Shown here: positions 48,305 to 60,153 of the stretch, piece after piece
Layout of the letters: every line of letters starts with the position of its first letter
How positions within the stretch are numbered: the stretch's first letter is position 1
Source of the DNA: Cheilinus undulatus
Taxonomy: Eukaryota; Chordata; Actinopteri; Labriformes; Labridae
Assembly: GCF_018320785.1 (NCBI RefSeq)
Contig: NC_054878.1
Span: 31,385,523-31,449,522 of the forward strand
Direction of reading: 5' to 3'
DNA length: 64,000 bases
Translations under genes and position numbers: made by a program
Notes under the pieces: model-generated
Database searches by the model: none
Told to the model about the DNA's origin: nothing
What the model saw: only the letters and a program-made list of their open reading frames with translations

Positions 48305-49640
48305 TTAATTGATGATGTCATTGATCAGCAGCATTGGTGCTAGCATTCCGGCTAAGTGTGTCAAGCTGTTATTGGGTTCTGATGTTAAAATTATTTATTC
48401 ATACTACTTTTTAATAAATACGACCACATTATAATCCATTTAATCCTTTTTAATCCAACAAAACGTTACTTCTCACCCATTCTTGCCACTTCTTTTTGCC
48501 ACTTCCAACCCATTTGTTTTGCATTTTTCATCCTTTTTTTCCCTCTTGTCACGCATTTTTCCCACTTTTGTAGTGACTTTTAACCCATTTTTGCAGCTTG
48601 ATACCACTTTATGGTGACTTTTAACCCATTTTTGCCACTTCTTTTGCTAACCCATTTTTGCAGGGTTTTTTTGCCACTTTTCACCCATTTTTACCACTCT
48701 TGTTTTGTTCAGTTTTTGCTACTCTATTTGCTACTTTTAACCCATTTTTGCCACTTCTTTGTACTACTTTTAATCAGTTTTTGCCGCTTTTGCTATTAAT
48801 TGCCACTTTTAACAGATTTCACTGCCTTTCACCCTTTCTTGACACTTCTTAGCCATTTTTGTGCTTTCAACCCTTTCTCCCACTTGACACCTATTTTTCC
48901 TGCTTTATTTATTTATTTATTTATTTACGTCGGATCCCCATTAGTTGTTACCACAGTAACGACTATTTTTCCTGGGGTCCACGAAAAGACATGACAATAC
49001 ACAAAACATAATCAAACAAATATACAAACAGTAACACGATACAGTAAAATACAATAAAATCAAACAGTCCCAACACATCAAGAGCTAAAATATTTCATTG
49101 CTTGATGCCACTTTCTGGTGACTTTTAACCCATTTTTGCCGCTCCCTTTAGCTACTTTTATAACCCATTTTGCTGCTTTTTGCCACTTTGTTGCTACTTT
49201 TCCCCCATTTTGCCACTCTTTTTAAAAATTCCATTATGGCCACTTTTTAACCCATTTATGCCACATTTTAACCAATTTTTGCTTTTATGCCACTTTTAAT
49301 CCTTTTTGCCACTTTTTTTCTCTCCATTTTATCAATTTTTGCTAATCTTAACCAATTTTTGATGGTTTTTGCTGCTTATCTTCCATTTTGCCACCTTTTT
49401 CACCACTTGTTACACTTTTTTTGCCACAAATTGCCACTTTTTACCCAATCTTTAAAAGTCGCTTTTCAATCTTTTGACACTTTGATAAGATTGGTTAGTA
49501 CTGTTAATGCTGATAATAAAATATGGTTGTTATAACTTTATTTTACAATTGACCTTGACTTTGCTGACCTCCATGGGCCCTAGTTTGGCTGGGCCCTGAG
49601 AGGCTCTCCCCTTTATTCCCACTTATAGGCAGCCTTGCTC
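48305..49640. repeat. Composite repeat with minisatellite core, copy C
   Basis: Left part GGTGCTAGCATTCC and TATTGGGTTCTGATGTT as in copy A, minus about 20 bases. The core runs at about 48470-48900 and resumes at 49105-49490. The right part TTTGGCTGGGCCCTGAG and TTATAGGCAGCCTTGCT matches A and B. The core is split by an insertion at about 48904-49100. Confidence 0.65.
48904..49100. mobile_element. Interspersed repeat inserted in the copy C core
   Basis: Starts with (TTTA)n, then CGGATCCCCATTAGTTGTTA and TTTTTCCTGGGGTCC, a widespread fish repeat sequence, and ends in an ACAATACA-type A-rich stretch. It looks like a retroposon end; the class is uncertain. Confidence 0.45.
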
Positions 49641-51100
49641 ATTCCCAATAGCTAAGCAGTGGCTGGAAATACATCTAAATAGGCTAATTATTCAAGCTGG
49701 ATAGATATAACAAACTTACAATATGTTTTATAATCTGCAAGCTAGCCCTAGATGATGCTAGCATTCAAACACTTCTGCTAAACGCTTTCATTTTGTTAGC
49801 TAGCAACCTCATTTACCAGACAGACATATTGGACTTCTAATTTCTATGACCTAAAGGCTAGCTCCTGATTTTTCCTAGGTCTTTATGCTAAAGCGTCAAT
49901 TTCCTTCAATTTCCATTCATTGACTTATCTTTGGAATTCCTGATCAATCCAGTGAACGACATGACGCCCATTTGTTTGATGACATGGACATCTAACCAGC
50001 CTGACAGAGATCAAGCGAGGAAAATGCTCAGTATATGAGCGGGTAAAAGGCTCTTTTTGCGTAATAAGACAGGAGAAACTGACATGGCGCAAGAGGCAAA
50101 AAAAAACAGCTTCAGTCCTGATGTCGAGCAGTCAAGGCAAAGTCTTCTGAATTATTCACTGCACATAGCAACAATGCAGATACAGAATTTGCTGCATGAA
50201 TATTTCACATCATCTTTTAAATAGTCACAAAAGTTCCTGAAACCATGCTCATTAAGATATATACGCTGTCAGAGTCCCCTCTGCCCTCTGTGTTTTTCTT
50301 TTACAGCTCTATTCCCATGTGTTAGCTGCCGAATGAGTGAAGTGAGAGTTAATAAGAAGCAGCATGTGATGAATGTAAGCTACTGGTCTGTAGTATCATG
50401 GTCATAAACAGTGTTTTGGTGTTCACCAGCAGACTTCATGTTTGATATTGCTGCTGTCAATCAAAACTCACCGCCCACCTGCAGCAGCTGCAGTGGTGAG
50501 TCAGAGAGCACTGCACCCACTGGGCAGGGTCATCTGCATGCACAACAGGTCTGCAGGCTTATAAAAGAAGCCAGTTTATCATTAAAATGACATTTTAATG
50601 GTTGAGGATGGCTGCACAGTTTTAAAAAAAAATGAACTCTAGGGTGTTAAAACCAGGACAGACAATAATATTGGAGCATAGCATTTAAAATATGGAAAAA
50701 ATAATTAAGTTTGATTTTAAATGGTTTGATTAATTTTCTCTCTGTTGTGTATTCTTGAAGTAAAAAGATGTTTGACCCCAAAATGGCACACAAGAAAAAT
50801 AGATCATCTAAACTACAGCAGAGACAAAAATTAAAAAAAAAAACAACCTAGGGTTATGACTAAATATTGCTTTTGCAAACAGTATTATTTTTGATTTGGA
50901 AGTACAACAGAAATGGGTTAGAGCTTTAGAATAGAATAGATGGAATGAAGATTGAGAATTCTAACACTGGCTTTAATGAGCATTTATTTCAACTTTCAGG
51001 TAATTGTTGCTTCAGGCAATATCACTAATGTGATTTGTAATGTGATATGTGCCGGTCCTGGTTCCCTGGAATAATTTTAAACCAGCTGGCACGTTCAACC
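49641..51100. other. Intergenic, no gene seen
   Basis: About 49960-50180 is higher in complexity and may hold a conserved noncoding element. No exon recognised. Confidence 0.3.
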
Positions 51101-51109
51101 CCAAAAAAT

Positions 51110-51610
51110 AATGGTTCATGACCCAAAAAGTTGGTTCTCAGCTGGAACCAATTCTACTAGACCTGCTATAATCCTAGCTGCTAGTGCTAATATTGCATTG
51201 GTCTGTTTTCTATCAATCATTGCTGTTATTGTGAATTCTTCACAATTTGCTAACATCATTATTGATGTTAGAGTCTTATCCTACAAAATAGGAGATACCT
51301 TTATGGCCATGACAGCCATAGCTTTGTCTTCCATTTGTTGTTTTGTTGTTTCTCTTGTCCCTCTTTCTGCTTGTCCCCTACCCCTCTGGATGGGTAGATG
51401 GTCGTCAACATGAGCTCAAGTCCTGCCAGTTACAGGGAAGGTTTTCCTCAAGGCTAAATACTGCTAAAGCTGAGCTCATGGTGGTGCTGGTCTTTATAAT
51501 AATAGGCCACATCAAGGAGTATGGTCTTGTCCTGCCCTCTTTGTAAAGTGTCTTAAGATAACTTCGGTTATGAATTGGCGCTATACAAACAAAGAATGAT
51601 TGATTACATG
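51110..51610 (+). repeat. L2-like LINE 3' end
   Basis: Ends with GTAAAGTGTCTTAAGATAAC, then GGCGCTATACAAA and a GATTGATTGA-type tail, as in the 3' UTR of teleost L2 LINEs. A GTTACAGGGAAGGTTTTCCT block upstream also fits. The reading frames here are not recognisable protein. Confidence 0.55.
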
Positions 51611-54600
51611 ACAACCATGTAATGAAGGCTGCCCTATTTCCAAAGCAAAGTGTTCAGCAAATAATGTACAGTGTAAATCCTGTGTATCCAGAAAGCCTTT
51701 GTTGTCCCTTTGTAGAGTAATTTATACTACTGATCATACAATCATCAATGCCTTCTAACTTTACAGGAGCACAGTGAGTAAATGTAGGTATTTCAGTTGA
51801 AGTAGAAGAACGTATAGGGGATACAAAGAGGGTTTTTCTTCAAAACAAGCAGTGTAAGCATTGTGCTACTAGCTACCATTAGGCACGTTTCTCGTGATCA
51901 AAGTCTTTGCAGCATCCACTGTGAAACTGGCACAGTATTTCCCCTCCAAGTGATCATGGTGGCAGAAAGAGAACAAAGCAGTAGCAGAGAGATTAACAGC
52001 CAGCAGCATTGACAGTGGGACCAATTTAAGAGTGTGGTTTCTTTTATTTAAATATGCATTATTGAACAGCAGAGGAATATGAGGCTTTAAACCAGATCAG
52101 TAAGCTTTGATGCAGCCTCAAAAACCGGTGTGTGAAATTTATAATTCATTTTCTTATATCACAGACTGCTCTTCTGTTGCACTGAGTCCGGGGCATTTCT
52201 CTACTGCAAATTGTCTTGAAGAGGTGGAGAAGTAAACTGGAGATAGAAAAGGAGGGCTGACAGAAGTAATCATGGTAATTTTAGAGATATGTGTGCATAG
52301 TACCTCATAGGAAGTTGGGAGTTAATTGTTCAAAAGACAGCATTTGGATGAGGCAGTCTCTAATCAGTAACGGCTTTAAAAGTATCATGAGTCAGCGTCA
52401 TTATTCCAGGGTTAGATGATTAACAGAGAAATTAGTGCTTTGATTTGAGCTTATCATACTGTGCAGGTTTTAGACAGCACCTTTCTAATAATTGCAATGG
52501 CACACAAATGTGCAAAAATAACAAAATGCCAGCTGAAATGAGAGAAATCTGTTTATCAGGCGATTCATTCTGGGTTTCCAGGTTGGACCTGTGAGGCGAC
52601 CATCTGCCCGGTCTCAGTTTATCCAACATGTCAATAATTATATTCAGAGCTAATGCTGATTGTAGAGATTGAGATCTGGTACTGGTAGTTTCAAATGATT
52701 CAGATATCATCTGAATATACCAGTACTTTAAAAGCTGTTGTATATAGTGAAGAGCTTTGCACATTATCAGCGGTCAAGTGGATATGGTGTACTAGTATAT
52801 AATTATGTCATCAGTAATGCTACCACAAAATGGTGCCAAATCAAGACACTTAGGCACCCAATAATTTCAGGTCTTCACATTTTGGGGGACTTTCATGCCT
52901 TTATTTAGAAGAGTGACTCACAGCTGGTGGGTTGGAGCCCAAAGGTGGTATCAAAGCTGTTTTCAAAGAGTTGCAAATGATGATACAATGATGTACAAAA
53001 GCCCAAAGACATCATGCATTTTATTTTATACTGTTTTTCTGTGATTAAGAGTAAATTTAGGTAGCGTTCTCTGTACTTAGACATGATTATCTACTTACTT
53101 TTCTCTGGATGATAACACTTGTCTCATAATACTGATGTTATTCTACTACATCTCTTGAAAATTACCAAAATGTATCCACTCTTGCTTTTTTGTCAACTTC
53201 TGTTCCATCAAGGTCCAAACTGCAACATTGGGGATCAAACATTTTCAGAAATTTGGGTTGGAATTTCTTATTAAGGAGCTAGACTAGCTGAGAAACACTG
53301 ATTTAGAGGATTGAAGTTTAGTAAAAGAAGCTCTACCATGAGTTCAGTCTGAAGGTTATGTTTTTGCTTTCACAATAATTTCTCATTTACTATTTTTGTC
53401 ATTCGTCTAGTCAGTCATCAGTCTGGGGGCTGTCACCTTGAAAGCAGTTGTCTCATTGGCTGGCCTCTTCCAACCAACAGCATCATGCTTCTTCCAAACT
53501 GTTAGCCTATCATGGCTCTGCTCTCTTCTGCTTTCTGTCTTTGCTGTGATTTGTGCATCTCCTCATCACCGCCTCTCTTCTCAGAATCATCAGCCGACAG
53601 CTCTTCACCCATCTGGTCTTTCTTTGTCCACCAGTGTCTGGACTTCATGAGGGATTTATTCTCCTGCAGCTCAGAGCAGACACTCTTTGATCACAAAATC
53701 TCCCCACAGAGTCAAAGAACTTCTGTCAAGATACAGTTCCATGATATTTATTATAATAAACAATGTTTAATGAATTTGCTTCTCCCGATTGAAAAAGTTG
53801 TATACAGCAGGAAACTTTCTAATGTAGTTCTAAAAATGTCTTTTTAACGTGGACTATTGAAATGATTATTGCATCATACGAAAAATTCAAAGCAGATGCC
53901 ATACGTACAGGTCTCTAACTATGGCCAATTTGCAGCCACTTTCCCTGACTAGACCTTCAGGATGAAACTCAAGCATTAAACTTAGAGAAATGCAGAAATG
54001 TGATACTATATAAATGTGGACATCATAATTAAAATTGAATAACAAAGAGAGGAGCTCATCTTCAGCTGCTATTACCTACAGTATATCAGTCCTCTCCATT
54101 TCATTATCATCATAGCTGCTCCTGCTACTATCATAATGTTTAGTGATTTATCAATATAGTTATTACATGTAAAACCTTAAAAAAAAGAAAAAAAATATTT
54201 GTGTTGAATTGAAAAATTAGCTATTTAATGTGAAGACTATTTGGGGCATTAGTAGGTGTAATGGCTTAACAAGTCACCATGTTCACTGGTGACTGTTCTG
54301 CTTAATGTGTCGATTGTCATGTTAACAACACTGTTAAAACACAGAATAGTTTGTTATGTCTAAAATATGTTTAGAAGATAGGAATTAAGTGAGAAGCTTA
54401 TCAAAGGAGTGCTTTAATATTATTGAGACAAACACAGACGCATCTGACATGTCGTCACCAGTTAACACGGTCACTCAATAAATCGTAACACCAGCCTTTG
54501 AGGTGAAAAGATGATAGATCCCCATATTCAATTGCCCATGTCAGTTGTTGGCTGTTCTACATATTTTAAAATCACATGAATGTGCTTGTATGACGTGATC

Positions 54601-55365
54601 TCAGGTATTTGGGCATTCCTACAGTAGGCAACATTACTTGAGTGATGTACTTTAGCACACATAGCATAGGTCGGGTCAAACTTCCTCTTACCTGGCATTG
54701 TAAGATCCACAGTGAGTCTTAAAACTTTTCGTTTGGTAAAACTGGACAGCTTGAATAACTCATGACTCCGTAAACAGTGTTGGCAGCTTGTCAGTATGTC
54801 AGACATGGCAATGTAAACATAACCACCGCTAAGCTAGCACTGCTAATGAGCCACCACCTGCTGTATTTCCATGCCAGAGAGGATGGATAGGTGCACGGAG
54901 GAAAAACCTGTTCTAGGTATACTGTGCTCAAACTCTCTGCTTTTGAAAATGCATTTAGGATGTACCTAAGTCCATGTAAAACTATAGATTCTTGGATATT
55001 TGGATTAATTCAGTTTCTTTTAAATAATACTTGTGATTCTGATGTGAACTGATTTTTTTTCAGCACCTCTTACCACTGCCATATTGGAGTTTTGCAACGT
55101 GGATTACCTGATGACAGACATGGACTCTGGTCTATACATCAGCTTTATCATGTTACTGTTTTACATATATCTTAAAGCAGCGAATGTGGGAAAGGTATCT
55201 GATCCCTCTTGCATACCACTGAGATGCCTCTTAGAATGATAGGGATCTATTTTGCTGATAAAATGTTTTATATTTTTTTATTATTCAGCATTATTCATAA
55301 AGTCTGGTAGTTACATTCATGAAATAACAACACTGCAAACATTAAAAACCAAGCAACATTTAATA
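51611..55365. other. Intergenic, no gene seen
   Basis: AT-rich throughout. 52020-52260 and 53400-53660 are somewhat richer in complexity but show no exon. Confidence 0.3.
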
Positions 55366-55369
55366 AAAC

Positions 55370-56630
55370 AGAGTACAGCTAACAGCTTGGGTAGCTATGT
55401 AGTTAATGGTACTGTGTAAGCCAATGTGTCTACATTAGCTTTAGCTAAAGTGAGCTACTGTTCGCATAACTATTTATAAAACAGTAATGTAGCTAACATA
55501 GCTTCATTAGCTTTAGAGTTAGCTACGTAGTTGCATTACCTTGCTTACATAGCTAGCATAGCTCCAATAAATGTAGCCTTTGCTACATCTGTGTGCTAGT
55601 GTTTTCATGGGGGCAAAGATTTTTTTTTTTTTCTGAGTAGACTGTTTACTTTGCTTTATTAATGTTTTGTTATTAGCTTTTGCAAGTCAGGTTGTTGAGT
55701 TTAAGACTGTGTCCGAAACCACTCACTCATTCCCTACTCCCAATCCACTATATATTGAGCTGCATATAGTGGACTACATAGTGCACTCACTGTAAATACA
55801 CCACGGACACGATACATACACGGAAACGACTCTGGCCACGAGCAATGACGTCATCATCATCTCACAATTAAAACGTTTAGCAACATCGGATTGTAGATTT
55901 TGATGACAACGGCTGAGGATCGACATTAACGGTAGAATTTCACTGAAAACTGATACAAAATGTAACGTATTTTCACAAAAAAATTAAAACCTACTTATAG
56001 ATAAAAAGGTTTTTGTCTTAAGTGGCTAAATAATATAATTTTTTGTTTGTATTATAACTTATTTTTGCACAAAGATGATGGTTTCATGTTTTGTAATCCT
56101 CATAGGGGGAAAAAGTTACTCTGTTTGGAATCCTTAACATTTTCTTACAGATTATATACTTTGGTTAAAACCAACAAACAAAAAAGTATATGAAAAAAAT
56201 TTTTATATGTGTTCCTGTGCTCCTCTCTTTTGTCTGTCATGTTTGAGAGCAGCAACAGCGATGCATGATGGTAAATATTGCTGGCCTAGTGACCATCAGT
56301 TGTTCACTACTTTTCGAAATGCATTGTGGGATACAATGAGTGCACTATATAGTGAATAACAATATTCACTCAGAATTCGGACACCACTACAAAACGGCGC
56401 GTTCACTATATAGTGCACTATAGAGTGACTAGAGAGTGATTTCGAACACAGTCTTAGTGTTTGGTATCCTAACTCTTACCCAAACTGGAAGTAAAAAAGT
56501 TTTTATTTTGAAAGTTTTGGCGTGGATTTCTGTTCTGACCAAGGCAGCATCTCACCGTGGTGGTGTTCAAGAGGGTCTGCAGCCAGACTGCAAATGGGTA
56601 GATGTGACCTGCAGAGTAAAAGCTTGTTGA
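55370..56630. repeat. TAGCTA-rich interspersed repeat, copy 1, interrupted by a MITE
   Basis: The left part is dense in TAGCTAACATAGC-like units (55370-55590). It is followed by GTGTTTTCATGG and ACTGTTTA sequence shared with copies at 58.2 kb (inverted) and 62.2 kb. After the MITE the repeat resumes with TTTGGTATCCTAACTC and GGGTCTGCAGCCAGACTG, paralleling 62.66-62.80 kb. Confidence 0.55.
55703..56455. mobile_element. hAT-like MITE
   Basis: Terminal inverted repeats AAGACTGTGTCCGAAACCAC and (reverse complement) AAGACTGTGTTCGAAATCAC, with subterminal CACTATATAGTGCACTATA palindromes, 753 bp, no coding capacity. It sits where the related repeat at 62.65 kb has no insertion. A clean 8-bp duplication is not evident. 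Confidence 0.65.
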
Positions 56631-58195
56631 CTTGTCAGATGACAAGAAAAGTGCAACACAAGCTCAAGTCCATTGACTAAGTCTATAAAAAAGCCTTGAA
56701 GTCTCAGCTCAAGGTTAAGAGTTCACGGTTTTTAAGATGTTTGTTTTTTCAGATGTTCCACATTTGTGTTCCTCTACTGAAGAGGATGACTTACTAAATC
56801 AAACAGATGATACCAAATGATCCGAATCATGGTTGGCCAGAAAACAATTCATTCTCTGTACTCACAAACAGAGCAACACTGCATTTACATAAACAGTACC
56901 ACCATTTTCGTTCTTTGTAGAGTATTTTAAAGGACAGAATCTAGGTTTTGATGTATTTTATGCACTTTTGATCAGTAAATGCAGTGTCCATGATGATGAG
57001 AATGAGCATCAGAGATTGAATGGAGACATGTGGGGGCTGTGCTCAAGTGGTGCTTCAGAAATTAAAGAAATGCTGGATTACTAATGATGACTGATCAAAG
57101 GATGAAAAGACGACATGCAGTGATGTGGTCTTTTACAGTATTACTGAATGTTTCTAGTCTGAATCAGACATATTCAAGTAAGTAAATATTTTGTGAATAA
57201 TCTTTTAACCCTTCATCATGGTTGCTTTGCTGACAAGCTTTTAACAAGGGCTCGCTCCACTGAAAGGGCAAATGGCTTGAGTATTTGGAGATGCACTTTC
57301 TGCTGGGAGAAAAATTACAAAACAGCATGGGGTTTTACAAAGTTCATTATTAAACAGATATTTGTTGTCATTGAAAGCACAGCAGTAACATGTTTTATCA
57401 AGATTTCAACTAAAAAATGTGAACATTTTCAAATGTGTTTTAAATAGACAGAAAAAGTAGAACATTTTATGGATTTGTGGCCTCAGGGAAGTGTTAACAG
57501 CTCTTTTAGGGTTTCATTTATGTCCCTGTTGGTTTCTCTTATGTGATATCTTCTGTATTAAAGCCCTGTTGCTATTGTCATGTTGTGCACAAAATTACAA
57601 CCAAACTGCATGTTCTAATAGAGGTAAATATCAGAAAACTGTGTCATTAAATAGCTATTAACCTGTTCTCAAATTACTCACGGTCATTCACTGCATTACA
57701 TATTCAAATGATGTTATTTTCCCATCTTCCTGTCTGATATAATCTCATCTGTGTCTAATTTGTTCCTAGAGTCTAAACGCTGACTGCTAATGAATCATTT
57801 CAGATGTCTCCTCAAATACAGAGCTGTGTCACACTATGTGCAACATGTAATCATTTATTATGGATAGGATCATTATTTAGTCTGGATTTGAAAGTGGAAA
57901 AGGAGCTGTTTTCTACTTCAGTTTCCTCTTCTCCTGCTATTGGTGAGCCAGCAGGTATTTCAAAGTTTAGTGAAGCGGTTGCAACTTAAACACGTATGTG
58001 AGGCGTCCCTAAATGTTGACGAACCACTGTTACATCACCACTGTGCACTTGTAGGCGGAGTGGGCACGCTCGGGCCCTGCTCCAGAGCAGGACCATTCTT
58101 GGTGCAGCTCTGCATAGTCCGACGCAGCTAAACTGGTGATGGAAAGTAAATCAGCACGGCTTGGTGTGGATCAGTGGAGTCACAAGTCATCGTGG
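56631..58195. other. Intergenic, no gene seen
   Basis: Mostly AT-rich. 57950-58190 is GC-richer and may be part of a further repeat. No exon recognised. Confidence 0.3.
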
Positions 58196-58199
58196 AAAA

Positions 58200-58690
58200 G
58201 CTCCAGATAAAGCCAAGTAAACAGGCTGTTTACAGGGAAAAAAAGCTTGTCCTCCATGAAAACACTCTCATGCAGCTAACGCAGCTAAAGCCAGAACTAA
58301 CAACGCTTTGTTGGCTATTTAGATAATGTAGATAGGTAGCCAATGTAGCAAAGCTTTTGAAGCTAAATGTAACATAAGCTTATGCTGTGTTTGCTAAAGC
58401 TAATGCAACCATGTTACGGACATTAACTACATTAGCTTTGTTACTATGTTCACTTTAGCTTACCTATGTCTGCTATATAGCTCCTTTATCTATGTAGCCA
58501 ACGTAGCTACACTGGCTTTCGCTATGTTTACTAAAGCTGTTTGCCGAAGTTCATGTTCCTCATTTTAAAACTAACATAGCTACGCTGGCTTCCGTAGCGA
58601 CATTAATTATGTAGCTCTCATAGCTATGTTAGCTTTAGCTAAAGCTAACAGAGTTAAAGCGAGTTTAGTGAGTTAAAGCGAGCACTGTTT
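58200..58690. repeat. TAGCTA-rich interspersed repeat, copy 2 (inverted)
   Basis: AAACAGGCTGTTTACAGG and CTTGTCCTCCATGAAAACAC are the reverse complement of sequence in copies 1 and 3, followed by several hundred bases of AGCTAAAGC/TAGCTA units. Confidence 0.55.
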
Positions 58691-58940
58691 GCATAGCTAA
58701 TTCTAAAACAGGCCGATACATTATACCTGGATTAGACATCTGGCCTTTTTTCTGTTGTATTTATGAAATGTTGCTTAGTCTCTAATGTTTGTGATTTGGT
58801 TATTTTATGATTGTAACTGCAAGACTTTGTTTATAAAGTTGAATTTTAAAAAAAAGTGGTCGGCCATCTGAAGCCAAACCCCTCTCGACTAATAAGTGTA
58901 CTCATGTGACAAGCTAACTGAAAACACACGAATGCAGCTA

Positions 58941-59080
58941 CTGGGGCTCAGACGGCCTGGTGGTTGTGGTGTGCCCCATGTATGAGAACGGCTCGGCTCC
59001 GGCCTGTTGCTGTCCCCCACTCTCATGTCCCTGTTTCTGACTCTTTCCACTGTCCAGCAGTTAGATTTTTAAAAAAAGCA
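58941..59080 (+). mobile_element. Degraded SINE copy with target duplication
   Basis: The tail CTCTCATGTCCCTGTTTCTG, then ACTCTTTCCACTGTCC matches the body of the SINE at 43.6 kb. The tRNA-like head is badly eroded. AATGCAGCTA flanks it at 58931-58940 and 59081-59090. Confidence 0.6.
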
Positions 59081-59090
59081 AATGCAGCTA

Positions 59091-59519
59091 TGTAGCTAAG
59101 CTACTATTCATGTAAGTACTTCTAAAACAGCAAATACTTCATACCAGCAGTGTCACTTCCGTTCTGACGGAGGTGGTGTCCTTTGTGTACAGTAATGAAC
59201 CGATTTAACCAGGAATGAAAGCTCTCCCCTCTCTTTGCTGATTTCGCCCTGCACGTGAAAGTTACAAGACATCTCATTCTGCTTCATTTTAATAACTGTT
59301 TCTCTTATTGCCTGACACCTACCCCTTGGCAGTGGTTTAAGGCATTGAAAATAAGCGTGCAGAAATAGTTTTTATTCTGAAATTTGTGTTTGCTTTTGTA
59401 GGTCATAAAGACGTGACTACGTTAATTGCGGTCTGTTTTTTTAATTATCAAAAACCCTCTCACATGGTGCTTTAAAGGATTTCATAAGCCTATAGACTTA
59501 GAAATTATTAAATTAAAAC
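59091..59519. other. Intergenic upstream of mrap2
   Basis: No recognised feature. Confidence 0.3.
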
Positions 59520-60035
59520 CCTATCAATAGATGAGATGAGTGTTTTCAAAAGCTTTGTCATTCATTTGGAAGCAGAGCAGCGTCAGCCTGCAGCTCAGTG
59601 ACTGGATGAGAGGAGCGTCTCTGTTTTTAAGCAGTGTTTGCAGGGAGTGAGAGAGGCATATAGTGGAGGATGCTGCATGGAGGTGATGCGCACACAGCAG
59701 CTCTCTTTCACACTCCTGCTTTGCTTGCAAAACACAAGGATGGATGGATTTTTGCGAGATGGTAAAGCCATGGATCTTATGGCTTTTTATCACCTCTTTT
59801 GCTCGGGTTTATAAACAGAAGACGGAGTTGATATCCAAGGAGCTGTTTGCGTAATCCCCCAATTCACAGGCGGTGGATAACATCAACGCAGAGGTTTCCA
59901 GTCCCCGGAGCTTGTGGTTTGTAGCCAAAACTTTCTGGATACAAAAATATCACCATCTTAGCCCCCTTAGAACGGCTGGTTTTGATTTTGTTTTTTGTTG
60001 TTGTTGTTATTGTAGAGGTTGTGAAATCGTTGGAA
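59520..60035 (+). promoter_or_regulatory. mrap2: Presumed mrap2 promoter and 5' UTR
   Basis: Unique-looking, moderately GC-rich sequence directly upstream of the mrap2 start. No clear TATA box was fixed. A GTAAAG donor-like site near 59761 and a T-rich acceptor-like tract ending at 60015 would frame a 5' UTR intron of about 250 bp. This is inference from position and splice-like sequence. Confidence 0.35.
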
Positions 60036-60153
60036 ATGTCCGCTATCCACAACCGGAGCCATACGAGCGCACGTCGCAGTGACTATGTGTGGCAGTATGA
60101 ATATTACGACGACGAGGAGCCCGTGTCTTTTGAAGGACTTAAAGCGCACAGAT
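60036..60153 (+). CDS. mrap2: mrap2 coding exon A (residues 1-39)
   Basis: Encodes the N-terminal domain with the NRS sequon, YEYY and FEGLKAHR. It leaves one base before the GTAAGT donor. A T-rich tract ending in TAG at 60015 could be the acceptor of a preceding 5' UTR intron, as in human, where exon 1 is noncoding. Confidence 0.93.

Noticed and set aside
48470..49490. Regularly spaced repeats suggestive of a CRISPR array
   Set aside because: Units are tandem, degenerate and without unique spacers, in a vertebrate genome. This is a minisatellite.
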